Shown: positions 22,634-30,505, counted from the first letter of the stretch. The stretch is DNA of 33,870 nucleotides from Planctomycetia bacterium (GCA_005790605.1 SXUI01000029.1:1-33870); one strand, 5' to 3'. Program-made: numbers and translations. Notes: generated by a model not told the origin, from the sequence alone.

Positions 22634-23734
22634 TCACACTTCGTCGTCGTCGGCCGCCAATGCGGGGAAAGTGAATGTACTTCGATGGTGAATGCGAATG
22701 ATGCGATGCATTTGTTCGGCGAACACCGGTCGGAGTGAGTCCAGGAGGGTCGCGAGATCTTCGCGGAATGCCTCGCTGCTATGGCGGAAGAAGTAGAACA
22801 CGGCCATGCATTCACCGGCAAAGTGCGCGGGAAACGCGATGAGTTCAGACTCTTCGAGGACGCTTGCTTCCACTCCGAGCGCCTTCACGAAGTCGGCTGT
22901 GTCAGAGAATCGGAAGAGGTCGTCACTCGCAGCAAGACGATCGCAGACCTCATTCGAGAGCCGATGCAAGAGCGGTTCTGCCGTCGCGCGCGGGCAATCG
23001 TAATTCACATACGCGCCAAGTCCCCATTGGGATGGCTTCGATCCAGGAAGAAAGACTGCGGCATTCGTCGCGCCCGTCTTCGTCAACATGTACTCAAGCG
23101 CGGTTCGAAGAAGATCCTCTGGATCAAGCTCCTGTGAAATCAGTCCGCGGAACTCTCCCGCTGCTTTCACTTGATCCAGCGGCGTCGTCACAGGCTCAGC
23201 ATCCTGATTCGTGACTTGCACGATGGACTTCTCTGTCTCGTTTGTTGATGCTCGCGACGATGCCAAGTCTTGCAAGCGTGCATGGCGCGAGTTTCGCTCG
23301 CGCTCGAGGCACGCTGCTGCAATCGCGCTGCGCAATCGTCGTGGCGCCTCTTCGCTCTCAAGATCAATCCAATCGCGGTAGCCCTCGCGCATCGCCGTCA
23401 AGAGCGCTGCACTGCGAGCGCGCGGACCCGCGATGACGAGATGCGTGCCTGGAGAAAGTCGGCGAACGCGACTTGCAAGTGACTCGCGGCGACGAGCGTG
23501 CAATTCAACACTCACGACCACGACTTCTGCCGCCGTTGACGCCAATTGCATGAGGGCTGTTGCTTCACCTTCCACGAAAGAAATGTGAAACTCGCCCACC
23601 GGAAGCGTGCCCTCAAGCGCGAGGCGAGTGCCCTCACCAAAGCCCACGCACAACACGGTGGTCTTCAGTTGCGAACCGCTCGATGCGGGTTCGCCTGTTG
23701 GGTTGAATCCATGATCAAAATGCTGCGCGTCCAT
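22634..23734 (-). CDS. Degenerate receiver plus GAF domain protein
   Basis: A 366-residue protein I cannot name. Residues about 25-145 look like a receiver fold (TTVLCVGFGEGTRLAL.., AEVVVVSVELHARR.., HLVIAGPRARSAALLTAMREGYRDWIDL), but the acidic pair of the first loop and the phosphoacceptor Asp are absent (VVVVSVEL), so it is probably not phosphorylated. A linker follows, then a GAF-like domain (about 200-345) with LDPEDLLRTALEYMLTKTGA and NAAVFLPG. The tail is acidic (ADDDEV). No output domain is visible. The ATG at 23734 is favoured by GAGGAGGAG upstream; an ATG at 23755 is possible. A signalling adapter is the most likely role (inference). Confidence 0.8.
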   Translation of the reverse strand: MDAQHFDHGFNPTGEPASSGSQLKTTVLCVGFGEGTRLALEGTLPVGEFHISFVEGEATALMQLASTAAEVVVVSVELHARRRESLASRVRRLSPGTHLVIAGPRARSAALLTAMREGYRDWIDLESEEAPRRLRSAIAAACLERERNSRHARLQDLASSRASTNETEKSIVQVTNQDAEPVTTPLDQVKAAGEFRGLISQELDPEDLLRTALEYMLTKTGATNAAVFLPGSKPSQWGLGAYVNYDCPRATAEPLLHRLSNEVCDRLAASDDLFRFSDTADFVKALGVEASVLEESELIAFPAHFAGECMAVFYFFRHSSEAFREDLATLLDSLRPVFAEQMHRIIRIHHRSTFTFPALAADDDEV

Positions 23735-23888
23735 GCGCTCCTCCTCAACCTTCATCTCCCCCTCGTGAGGCGCGGAACGACGTGCTACGAGTGGGCTCTC
23801 GCAGTGGATTCGGCATGGAAAGGCGCGACTTTTACCCGTACTTGCGATTCTGAGGCCCAATCGCCGATTTCAGTTCACTCTGTGAGGA

Positions 23889-24602
23889 TTAGCGGCTCCG
23901 AGATTCCCAGATCGTGACCGCTTCTGGCTCCCTGGGATAGATCGGAAGCAGTGACATCGGATCGATGAGTTCTGAACACGCCATCCGTTCGCGCACAACC
24001 GCGAGTAACGCAGGTCCGTCGGCGCAGAGTGGCTCCGATACAAGCCCGAGCCGTCTCGCTTCCTCAAGCAAAGTCGCGTCGATGTGCTCGTCGTGCATGA
24101 GCCCGACGGCAGTAGTGTGTCCATCGGCATGCATCGCCGCCGCCATTTCCGAGAGCACGTCGACGCCGCCAACGCGCGGATCTTGCACGCATCTCCATCG
24201 CGCATCACGGTAGACACATGGCGCGAGCCACGCAGTCCCCTTCTTGCACGCAAGCGCGACGAGAGCTTCGGCGCGACCTGTTTTCTGCCGAAGCGCCTCC
24301 GCTTCAATCCACGCGGATGGAAGTGCAATCACTCCGATGCCGAGAGCCGTTGCGATGCCCTTCGCCGCCGCGACGGAAACGCGAATGCCAGTGAAACTCC
24401 CCGGGCCAACTGCGACAGCAACGGCATCGAGTTCGGACTTGCCAACACCACTTTCGAGCAAGAGCGCATCAAGTTCAGCGAAGAGGAAGTCATCGCCGTG
24501 CGTGGCTTGACCGGCAAACGCGCGGACATAGTTCTCTTCGCCATCCGCAAGCGCGACACACGCTCGGCGCTGGGTGAGATCGAGGGCAAGAAGCACGGCC
24601 AT
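23889..24602 (-). CDS. tsaB: tRNA t6A synthesis protein TsaB
   Basis: A 237-residue TsaB: N-terminal LLALDLTQRRACVALADG and the family motif VAVGPGSFTGIRVSVAAAKG. TsaB is the inactive Kae1-like partner of TsaD in the threonylcarbamoyl transfer to A37 of ANN-decoding tRNAs. It starts three bases after the metallophosphoesterase stop, with a GAGGAG ribosome-binding site inside that gene's end. tsaC, tsaD and tsaE are not in the window. The rest of the protein is less conserved, as is typical. Confidence 0.93.
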   Translation of the reverse strand: MAVLLALDLTQRRACVALADGEENYVRAFAGQATHGDDFLFAELDALLLESGVGKSELDAVAVAVGPGSFTGIRVSVAAAKGIATALGIGVIALPSAWIEAEALRQKTGRAEALVALACKKGTAWLAPCVYRDARWRCVQDPRVGGVDVLSEMAAAMHADGHTTAVGLMHDEHIDATLLEEARRLGLVSEPLCADGPALLAVVRERMACSELIDPMSLLPIYPREPEAVTIWESRSR

Positions 24603-24605
24603 CGC

Positions 24606-25511
24606 TCAATGCTCCTCAATTCGTAGGAACGACGCGATCGGCAGTGCGCGCTCGATCGTCTCGTCGGCACTCCCGACGCTTGCAGCAAGATCGATTGGAA
24701 GCACGCGCCCCTGCGCGTGATCGGTCGCAAGGGTCACCAAGTCTCGAAATGGCGCGCTCGCCCCATCCGGCACATGCATATGCCCGATGACGAAGAGCTT
24801 CGCTCCCCACTCCGCCGCCAAGCGGTGAAGCGAATCGATCGAGTGCCCGCGGCCCCAAGTCATGAGAAACGCGGCGCCAAATGGTCCTTCGTAATCAGCC
24901 TCGACGAGGTCACGCTCCACGACGCTGAAATCGAAGTGATCGAGGTGCGCTTCGCCGGGAAGCGAGTGCGAGAAAAACAGTCCTCCCTCAGTTCGAACCG
25001 CAATCGGCATCGCCGCGATGAATGCGTGAAGCGCCTCTTCGACGGCAGAGGCGTCATCTCCAAAGACCCACTCAAGGCCAGCGCTGAACTTCGCAGTTTG
25101 GTCCCCGCCACCTTTACTTACGCCATGCCCGCGATACTGCGAGAGCTCATGATTGGCAAGGACTGGATGCACTTGATCGGGATACGCGAGCACTAATTCG
25201 GCCACGCGCCCGAGCATTTGAAAGGACATGTCAAGGCCGTTCACCAATCGATCGCCATGGATGAGTTCATGAAGGACGACATGGTGATCAGGGTTTCGAT
25301 CGAGCCGAGCGAGATCGCAAACCGCTTCGAAATGTGGCAAGTTGTCGTGCAGGTCACCCGTCAGGAGCAACCGACCTGTCGCCGGGAGCGCAATGCAAGA
25401 TTGCTTGCGCCAACGACCCGCGCGAAGCCTTCCTGTTGCCTCCTCAAGCAGCGCACAGATCGCCTCAGCGTTTCGCATCCACGCGCGCCGTCGCCCGTCG
25501 ATCGCGCTCAT
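24606..25511 (-). CDS. Calcineurin-like metallophosphoesterase
   Basis: A 301-residue enzyme with the ordered metal-binding motifs of the family: GDLHDN (about 52), HELIHGDRL (about 81), a variant of GNHE reading LANHEL (about 117), FFSHS (about 180) and GHMHVP (about 245). The substrate cannot be read from sequence; Ser/Thr phosphatases, nucleotidases and diadenosine hydrolases share this fold. No signal peptide is present. Its start overlaps the DUF1573 gene stop by four bases (ATGA), and tsaB follows after three bases, so the three form an operon. Confidence 0.88.
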   Translation of the reverse strand: MSAIDGRRRAWMRNAEAICALLEEATGRLRAGRWRKQSCIALPATGRLLLTGDLHDNLPHFEAVCDLARLDRNPDHHVVLHELIHGDRLVNGLDMSFQMLGRVAELVLAYPDQVHPVLANHELSQYRGHGVSKGGGDQTAKFSAGLEWVFGDDASAVEEALHAFIAAMPIAVRTEGGLFFSHSLPGEAHLDHFDFSVVERDLVEADYEGPFGAAFLMTWGRGHSIDSLHRLAAEWGAKLFVIGHMHVPDGASAPFRDLVTLATDHAQGRVLPIDLAASVGSADETIERALPIASFLRIEEH

Positions 25512-26572
25512 TTCGTGGCGCTTTCCGTTGCGAGCAGCGTGAATGGAACCCGCCCACTGCCGGTTGCGGTCGTGATTTCGAGTTCGCCTTCGATCGGACC
25601 AACCGCAGCGGCGATCGGCTCGAGTTTCACAGTGAGTGTCGCACCGTCCGTTCCATGGGGTGTCGCTGAAACAAGCGTCGCGACAACCGACGGCGTGAGC
25701 GATCGCACCGATTGAACTTCGCGGAATCGCGCATTCGTCACCTGCCCGCGCATCGGCGGGTTGTAGTGCTCAAGGTCTATCGTCACGACAGCAGCCTTGC
25801 CGACGGATGCGAATTCGGCGTCAACGAGTTGGTCCTTCACGATCCAGAATCGAGCATGCCGAGCGGCATCTGCCTTTGATCCGGTGCACTCATCGCGCAC
25901 GCGAAGAGGAATCGACGGACACGTCGGATGATCGGTAAACACGAACCACCAGAGCGGCATTTGCTCACACGATTTCCCGGAAAGATCCCACAGCAGCGTG
26001 TACTCAGCGCGAGGCTCATCGGCTTTGGGGTCGAAGCCCAAGTAAGCGGGGTCCTTTCCACCCGATCGGAGGATGCGAAATGGCTTTCCATCTTTCGATC
26101 GCAGCTTGACAACGCCTCGCACATTCTCCTTGAGCGCGTCGCAGTACGGCGGCTCCGCAATCACCGGAAACTGCACATCACCCTTGATTGCTGCCGTCAC
26201 TGGAGGAACCTGACCCTCGAAGAGGATCGTGACCTTTGCCTCCTTCTCACCCGGCGCGCGCGGTGCTTTCAGTGAAGCATCAAGTCCAAGCGTTCCACCC
26301 GGAGCGATGACCTTCCCGGAAACATCTGAGATGTCGGTGCACTTGCAGTTGGGGAGCGCGGCCTTCACCGTCAACGACTGATTGGTGAGATTGCGAATCA
26401 CGAAGTGTGCAGGATGAAGTGACGCGGGCTCGATCGCTCCAAGTTCCACGACTGCGGGTTCGACGACAGCGGCCGCGCGCGCGGAGCTTGCAGGACCTTG
26501 CTGAGCATGCAGGGGTGCCGCAGCGGCAAGAACGAGTACACAGAGTGAAGAAAGAGAGACTCGCGAAAGCAT
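25508..26572 (-). CDS. Secreted DUF1573-domain protein
   Basis: A 354-residue protein with a signal peptide (LSSLCVLVLAAAAPLHA, predicted cut before QQG). Residues about 38-140 fit DUF1573, an Ig-like (HYDIN-type) fold: VVELGAIEPASLHPAHFVIR, then LPNCKCTDISD with its CxC, and VTILFEGQVPPVTAAIKGDV. A second, less conserved part has four further Cys (PPYCDA, SCEQMP, TCPSIP, DECTG). Such proteins are frequent in planctomycetes and Bacteroidetes; the function is unknown. The ATG at 26572 begins the signal peptide; a longer open frame upstream is antisense to terC and was rejected. It leads an operon with the metallophosphoesterase and tsaB. Confidence 0.88.
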   Translation of the reverse strand: MLSRVSLSSLCVLVLAAAAPLHAQQGPASSARAAAVVEPAVVELGAIEPASLHPAHFVIRNLTNQSLTVKAALPNCKCTDISDVSGKVIAPGGTLGLDASLKAPRAPGEKEAKVTILFEGQVPPVTAAIKGDVQFPVIAEPPYCDALKENVRGVVKLRSKDGKPFRILRSGGKDPAYLGFDPKADEPRAEYTLLWDLSGKSCEQMPLWWFVFTDHPTCPSIPLRVRDECTGSKADAARHARFWIVKDQLVDAEFASVGKAAVVTIDLEHYNPPMRGQVTNARFREVQSVRSLTPSVVATLVSATPHGTDGATLTVKLEPIAAAVGPIEGELEITTATGSGRVPFTLLATESATK

Positions 26573-26650
26573 GCCTAGAGTGTACGCTTCCCCCCACTCG
26601 CGGCTGCGCGCAGATCTTTCTCCGTTCGCGCCGCACTCCAGTCGACCACT

Positions 26651-27391
26651 ATGGACATCGCCACACTCTTCTCGACAGAGAACATTCTCGCCCTCGCCAC
26701 GTTGACCATGCTCGAGATCGTGCTCGGCGTCGACAATGTCGTCTTCATCGCAGTCTTGAGCGGTCGACTGCCGGAATCTAAGCAAAAGAGCGCACGCCGC
26801 CTCGGCCTCATCGCCGCAATGGGCATGCGCATCCTGCTTCTTCTCTCGATCACATGGGTGATGAGCCTGAAAGAAGAACTGCTCGCCTTCAACGCGTATG
26901 GACACGATCTCAGCTTCTCCGCCAAGGACCTTATCCTGATCGGCGGCGGCGCGCTCCTGATCGTCAAGGCAGTCCGCGAGATTCACCATCTCGTGGCTGC
27001 AACCGATGAGCAACATGCCGGCGCAAAGCACGCTTCGTTCACAGCCGTGATTATTCAGATCACGATCATGGACATCATCTTTTCGCTCGACTCCGTGATC
27101 ACCGCGGTCGGCATGGCTGAAAGCGTGAGCATCATGGTCATCGCAGTCGTACTCAGTGTCGCGGTCATGATGGTCGCGGCTGAACCGATTTCAGCGTTCG
27201 TGCAGCGCCGCCGTTCACTCAAGATGTTGGCGCTCACTTTCCTTGTGCTCATCGGCACCATGCTCGTCGCAGATGGATTCGGCCAACATGTGTCGAAGGG
27301 CTACATCTACTTCGCGATGGCCTTCGGACTCGGTGTCGAGTGCCTGAACATCGCGGGCGACAAGATCCGCGCGAGAGTCTCGCGCTCGTGA
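26651..27391 (+). CDS. TerC-family integral membrane protein
   Basis: A 246-residue TerC/YkoY/YgdQ-type protein with about seven membrane helices. Signature segments with membrane-embedded acidic residues are seen: LEIVLGVDNVVFIAVLSGRL and MDIIFSLDSVITAVGM. Family members export or metallate with Mn2+ (Alx, MeeF/YkoY) or are linked to tellurite resistance. The upstream gap of 78 bases is too short for a yybP-ykoY riboswitch and shows none. The C-terminal Ser-Arg-Ser codons and the stop lie inside structured repeat copy B. It is divergent from the DUF1573 operon. Confidence 0.93.
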   Translation: MDIATLFSTENILALATLTMLEIVLGVDNVVFIAVLSGRLPESKQKSARRLGLIAAMGMRILLLLSITWVMSLKEELLAFNAYGHDLSFSAKDLILIGGGALLIVKAVREIHHLVAATDEQHAGAKHASFTAVIIQITIMDIIFSLDSVITAVGMAESVSIMVIAVVLSVAVMMVAAEPISAFVQRRRSLKMLALTFLVLIGTMLVADGFGQHVSKGYIYFAMAFGLGVECLNIAGDKIRARVSRS

Positions 27392-27556
27392 CAGGTTTCT
27401 TGCCACGCCAAGGCGCGTGTCAAAAGCACTGCACTCGCTTTGGAGACCGCTAGGGCGAATGAATCGAGACCAGCGCAGAGCTGGCTCAGTGCGGTAAAAG
27501 GCGCTGGAATGGCGCCGGTCGCGATTCACTCGCGGCCGCGCAGATCGGAGCGAGCC
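27382..27556 (-). repeat. Structured intergenic repeat, copy B (inverted)
   Basis: Read on the minus strand this matches copy A over the whole element: GCTCGCT, GCCGCGAGTGAATCGCGA, ATTCCAGCGC, ACTGAGCC, CGATTCATTCGC, then the core AAAGCGAGTGCAG, TTTTGACACGC..GCGTGGCAAG, AAACCTG and CACGAGCGC. The distal stem differs in sequence from copies A, C and D but still pairs. It lies between the convergent terC and toxin genes and overlaps the last ten bases of terC. The remainder up to 27639 shows no signal. Confidence 0.8.
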
Positions 27557-27639
27557 AGGCGGCGACTGCCCGGCTGACAATCGCGACGAAACGCATCGCA
27601 AGTCGCGAGCGCTCAATCTTCGCGCGAACGCCCAAACGT

Positions 27640-28149
27640 CTAACGATGAGCAGCCAAGCCTCGCGCGACCGCCATGGGCAGGTACATGTGGAGGCGATCA
27701 TCCGTGAGAGACTCGAATCCATACTTCGCGTAAAACGCGCGCGCTCGATCGTCTTTGGCGTCGACTTCGATCGCGGCCGATGCAATTGTCTCCGACGCGA
27801 TCACCGCGACTCTCAACGCCTCAACGAGAAGCGCGCCGCCTAGCCCCTGTCGGCGGAACTTTAAGTCCACAGCGAGTCGGCCGATCAATGTGGTGGGAAG
27901 CGGCATTTTCGCTGGCACGCCCCGTCGATCAAGAAGAACGCTCACAGTCAAGCAACTCGCCGCGAGCGTGAAGTAACCGGCAATCGTGCCATCCCCCGCT
28001 GCAAGCACATATCCCCGCGTGAGGCTCTTCTTACTGTGCTGGCCAAGTTTCGTCTTCAGGTAGTCATTGAGACTCGGCACCCCACAGTCAAATCTGCCTC
28101 GATCGTGCTTGGTTTTTTCGAAGAGCGCGAATCGGAGCGCGCTAGCCAC
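27640..28149 (-). CDS. GNAT-family acetyltransferase toxin (TacT-like)
   Basis: A 169-residue GNAT protein. The N-terminal block FDCGVPSLNDYLKTKLGQHS and the acetyl-CoA loop RRQGLGGALL are typical of the TacT/AtaT-like toxins paired with DUF1778 antitoxins; AFYAKYGFESL carries the usual C-terminal Tyr. Such toxins acetylate the amino group of aminoacyl-tRNAs and stop translation. It overlaps the upstream antitoxin by eight bases. No obvious inactivating change is seen. The pair lies between structured repeat copies B and C/D. Confidence 0.92.
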   Translation of the reverse strand: MASALRFALFEKTKHDRGRFDCGVPSLNDYLKTKLGQHSKKSLTRGYVLAAGDGTIAGYFTLAASCLTVSVLLDRRGVPAKMPLPTTLIGRLAVDLKFRRQGLGGALLVEALRVAVIASETIASAAIEVDAKDDRARAFYAKYGFESLTDDRLHMYLPMAVARGLAAHR

Positions 28150-28417
28150 GAGTGACTTCTCGATGACGAGTTGCGGCCTTTCGGAGGGCGGCGGTTGGAC
28201 GCGTGGGATTGCTCAACATCTCAAGCAACGCTGCGCTGTCGCGCTCACTTAGCGCCCGCGCTTGAATGCGGTCGAGCGTCTCGTCCGCAGCCGACTCCAA
28301 AGTGCCGTTGATAAAGCTCGTTACGGTCATGCCGCGGAGCGCCGCGGCCCGCGAAATCTTTGACTTCAGTGGTTCGGGCTGTCGAATGGTGAGTTTGCTG
28401 TATCGGATCGCGCGCAT
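28142..28417 (-). CDS. DUF1778 (TacA-like) ribbon-helix-helix antitoxin
   Basis: A 91-residue protein. The N-terminal half is a ribbon-helix-helix (KLTIRQPEPLKSKISRAA, LRGMTVTSFING) for DNA binding and dimerisation. The C-terminal half (RDSAALLEMLSNPTRPTAAL) is the extended tail that wraps the GNAT toxin in this family. The ATG at 28417 is used because it follows the palindrome and -10 at a short distance; an upstream start (28492) would read through the promoter. The gene precedes and overlaps the toxin gene, the typical order. Confidence 0.92.
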   Translation of the reverse strand: MRAIRYSKLTIRQPEPLKSKISRAAALRGMTVTSFINGTLESAADETLDRIQARALSERDSAALLEMLSNPTRPTAALRKAATRHREVTRG

Positions 28418-28433
28418 GAAGTACCCCAAGAAC

Positions 28434-28455
28434 AGTATACGGCATAATGCCGTAT
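28434..28455 (-). promoter_or_regulatory. Toxin-antitoxin promoter and operator
   Basis: On the minus strand a perfect palindrome ATACGGCA-TTA-TGCCGTAT (28455-28437) overlaps a near-consensus -10 TATACT (28439-28434), 16 bases before the antitoxin ATG. By analogy with TacA systems, the antitoxin or its complex would bind here and repress its own transcription. Confidence 0.7.
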
Positions 28456-28538
28456 CTCCAGCCGACAGATTCCAAACTTCTGACGACAACAATGGTTCTC
28501 AGCCAATGGAGAACCGAGCCCGCTCTGCGGCGGCGCCG

Positions 28539-28795
28539 ATTCACTCGCCCCAGCGCATTCGAAAGCGAGTGCAGCGTTTTTGCCTCGTTGCGAGGCAAGA
28601 AACCTGCCGCGAGCGCTTAAACAGATGCCCACGAACTGAGCCCGACATGCGCTGGTGGAGATTCACTCGCCCCAGCGCATTCGAAAGCGAGTGCAGCGTT
28701 TTTGCCTCGTTGCGAGGCAAGAAACCTGCCACGAGCGCTTAAACAGATGCCCACGGACTGAGCCCGACATGCGCTGGTGGAGATTCACTCGGCCC
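28539..28795 (+). repeat. Structured intergenic repeat, tandem copies C and D (122-bp period)
   Basis: Two nearly identical 122-base units (28539-28660, 28661-28782) and the first bases of a third. Each unit contains the core (28562-28617, 28684-28739): AAAGCGAGTGCAGCGTTTTT, stem GCCTCG-TTG-CGAGGC, AAGAAACCTGCC, CGAGCGCTT. Between cores, ATGCGCTGG (28647-28655) pairs perfectly with CCAGCGCAT (28672-28680). Only a few substitutions separate the units, so the duplication is recent. A small hairpin GGTTCTC..GAGAACC (28494-28515) precedes the array. It lies between the antitoxin gene and the dehydrogenase terminator. Minus-strand open frames across it are artefacts of the repeat. Confidence 0.9.
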
Positions 28796-28812
28796 GCCAA
28801 AGCCCAAACGAC

Positions 28813-28839
28813 GCGAGCCGGTGATGAACACCGGCTCGC
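28813..28839 (-). terminator. Probable terminator of the dehydrogenase gene
   Basis: A perfect 11-base-pair stem (GCGAGCCGGTG / CACCGGCTCGC) with a five-base loop lies 30 bases after the dehydrogenase stop. The tail on the minus strand, GTCGTTTGGGCTTT, is only moderately T-rich. Confidence 0.65.
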
Positions 28840-28868
28840 GCGGAAGCACTCTCACCTTATTCGACTGA

Positions 28869-30293
28869 TCACGCCGACCATGCGTTCAGCATCGCGGCCA
28901 AGTCAGCCGCGTCGACGCTGCCGCTCGAATCGAGATCACCGACACCCGAACCGCCCCAATTGTTGAGGAGCATCGCGAGGTCCGCGCCGTTCACAAGGCC
29001 ATTGCAGTCGAGATCCGCGGGCGCACATGGTGGCGCACAGACAACCTCACCAGCAGCGGGAATGATCTTGAAGATCTGACCGGTGCCGCCGCCCGAGCCG
29101 TGATCGACGACATAGATCTCGCCCTCAGCGTCTTCGCCGAACGCAACGATCTGATTCACTGCGAATCCATCGACCGACGTAAGCAACTCGGTGTTGCGAA
29201 CCGTGTGCTCGGTCACGGCGCCGCCGACGACGTAGCGCATCGACCAAAGATTGTTGGTTGAGTAGTCCGCGTAGAAGTAGATGCCATTCATGTCAGGCAT
29301 CGCGCAACCGCGATAGACATAACCACCCGTGATGCAGTATCCGCCGTTCGTACCGGCCGCGTGTGCATGCGTGCGAATTGGTGCGGTCAGCGTTGCCCCA
29401 TTGCAGGTGCAACCAGTGAGACCCGTGCACGAAGTTCCTTCGGTGCAGCGCCAACCAAAATTGCGCCCGAGCACGCTCGTGCCTGACACCCAATCCACTT
29501 CCTCCACGGCGTTCTGACCAACATCGCCGATGACGATGTCGCCGGTGAGACGATCGAATGACCAACGCCATGGATTGCGAAGCCCAATCGCAGCGATCTG
29601 ATCGAGGCCTGCCGTCGCGCCGTAGTAGGGATTCGACTTCGGGTTCGTGTACATCGGGCTCGTCCCAGTCACCGCCGGCGCGATACGAAGGAGCTTGCCC
29701 AAGTATGCGTTCACATTCTGCGCGTTGGCTGCAGGATCGTTTGCGCTTCCACCATCACCCGTTCCGATGTAGAGGTATCCATCGGGACCAAAGTGAATGT
29801 CGCCACCGTTGTGGTTCGTGTAGGGGTCCGACCAGGAGATGACGGTCGCGCCGGTACCGATGTCCGCGAGATTTGGATTCGTCGCATTTCGGTTGTAGCG
29901 ACGAACGACATTGGTGTACGCCGGAGACGCGCCACCCGTGTAGTACACAAAGAAGACACCGTTGTTCGTGTAGTCAGGATGGAATGCCATCCCGAGCAGG
30001 CCTTGCTCATCGTTCGTCGAAGTTCCGTTGGTCACGAGCGCGGCATCAATGTCTAAGAACGGAGTTGCAAGGAGCGTGTTCGTCGCCTTGTCAAAGATCC
30101 GGATCGCGCCGCGCTTCTCAAGAATGAAGAGGCGGTTGTTGTCGCCAGGAGCACATCCAACCCAAGTTGGAAAACTCACACCAGTGAGCACGCGCTTGGT
30201 CTTGAGCGGAGTTCCGCCTGCGAGTGCTGGTGACGCGACAAGCGCGGAAGAACTGAGAACTGCTGCGAGACAAAGAGTGAGTGCGTTCCGCAT
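28869..30293 (-). CDS. Secreted PQQ-dependent sugar dehydrogenase-like protein with dockerin-like repeats
   Basis: A 474-residue protein. A signal peptide (LTLCLAAVLSSSALVASPALA, cut before GG) is followed by a six-bladed beta-propeller of the glucose/sorbosone dehydrogenase family (about 25-400) with FPTWVGCAPGDNNRLFILEK, QGLLGMAFHPDYTNNG and HNGGDIHFGPDGYLYIGTGD, where PQQ and Ca2+ bind in relatives. The C-terminus has two dockerin-type Ca-binding loops, DLDCNGLVNGADLAMLLNNW and DLDSSGSVDAADLAAMLNAW, preceded by a Cys-Pro linker. Such tails are frequent in Phycisphaerae secreted proteins and are thought to mediate attachment. The start at 30293 begins the signal peptide. The sugar oxidised cannot be told. 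The upstream gap 30294-30505 holds only a weak promoter-like TTGGGC-17-GATACT. Confidence 0.92.
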   Translation of the reverse strand: MRNALTLCLAAVLSSSALVASPALAGGTPLKTKRVLTGVSFPTWVGCAPGDNNRLFILEKRGAIRIFDKATNTLLATPFLDIDAALVTNGTSTNDEQGLLGMAFHPDYTNNGVFFVYYTGGASPAYTNVVRRYNRNATNPNLADIGTGATVISWSDPYTNHNGGDIHFGPDGYLYIGTGDGGSANDPAANAQNVNAYLGKLLRIAPAVTGTSPMYTNPKSNPYYGATAGLDQIAAIGLRNPWRWSFDRLTGDIVIGDVGQNAVEEVDWVSGTSVLGRNFGWRCTEGTSCTGLTGCTCNGATLTAPIRTHAHAAGTNGGYCITGGYVYRGCAMPDMNGIYFYADYSTNNLWSMRYVVGGAVTEHTVRNTELLTSVDGFAVNQIVAFGEDAEGEIYVVDHGSGGGTGQIFKIIPAAGEVVCAPPCAPADLDCNGLVNGADLAMLLNNWGGSGVGDLDSSGSVDAADLAAMLNAWSA

Positions 30294-30505
30294 GGGAGTA
30301 TTCCAACAATCAGATGCGTGCCCCTGCCTCACGGCGAAGTGCACGGCCTAAGAACGAGTATCCGAAGCGCTCAAGAGTAGCCCAAAGATCGCCATTTCCA
30401 ATCGAAAACTCGCGCATTGGTCCGAGAGATACGGCTTTGCAGGCGCAGAAGTTCCGCTTCCTGCCCTCTGAAACCTAAGACGCCTGCTTCGCTGCCGCGA
30501 TCGAA

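Noticed and set aside
26573-26650. Mn2+ (yybP-ykoY) riboswitch before terC
   Set aside because: The gap is only 78 bases and lacks the conserved loops of that riboswitch.
26573-27031. N-terminal extension of the DUF1573 frame with many Asp/Glu/His
   Set aside because: It is antisense to terC, lacks similarity, and the real signal peptide starts at 26572.
28245-28732. Minus-strand open frames across the 122-bp array giving repeated NEAKTLHSLSNALGRVN-like peptides
   Set aside because: They are translations of the structured repeat, have no ribosome-binding sites or family match, and differ between copies by frame.
28539-28795. Possible CRISPR array
   Set aside because: The units are contiguous 122-base tandem copies with no unique spacers, and no cas gene is present.
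28494-28795. Possible integron attC sites flanking a toxin-antitoxin cassette
   Set aside because: No recognisable RYYYAAC and GTTRRRY pair brackets the hairpins, and no integrase is in the window.
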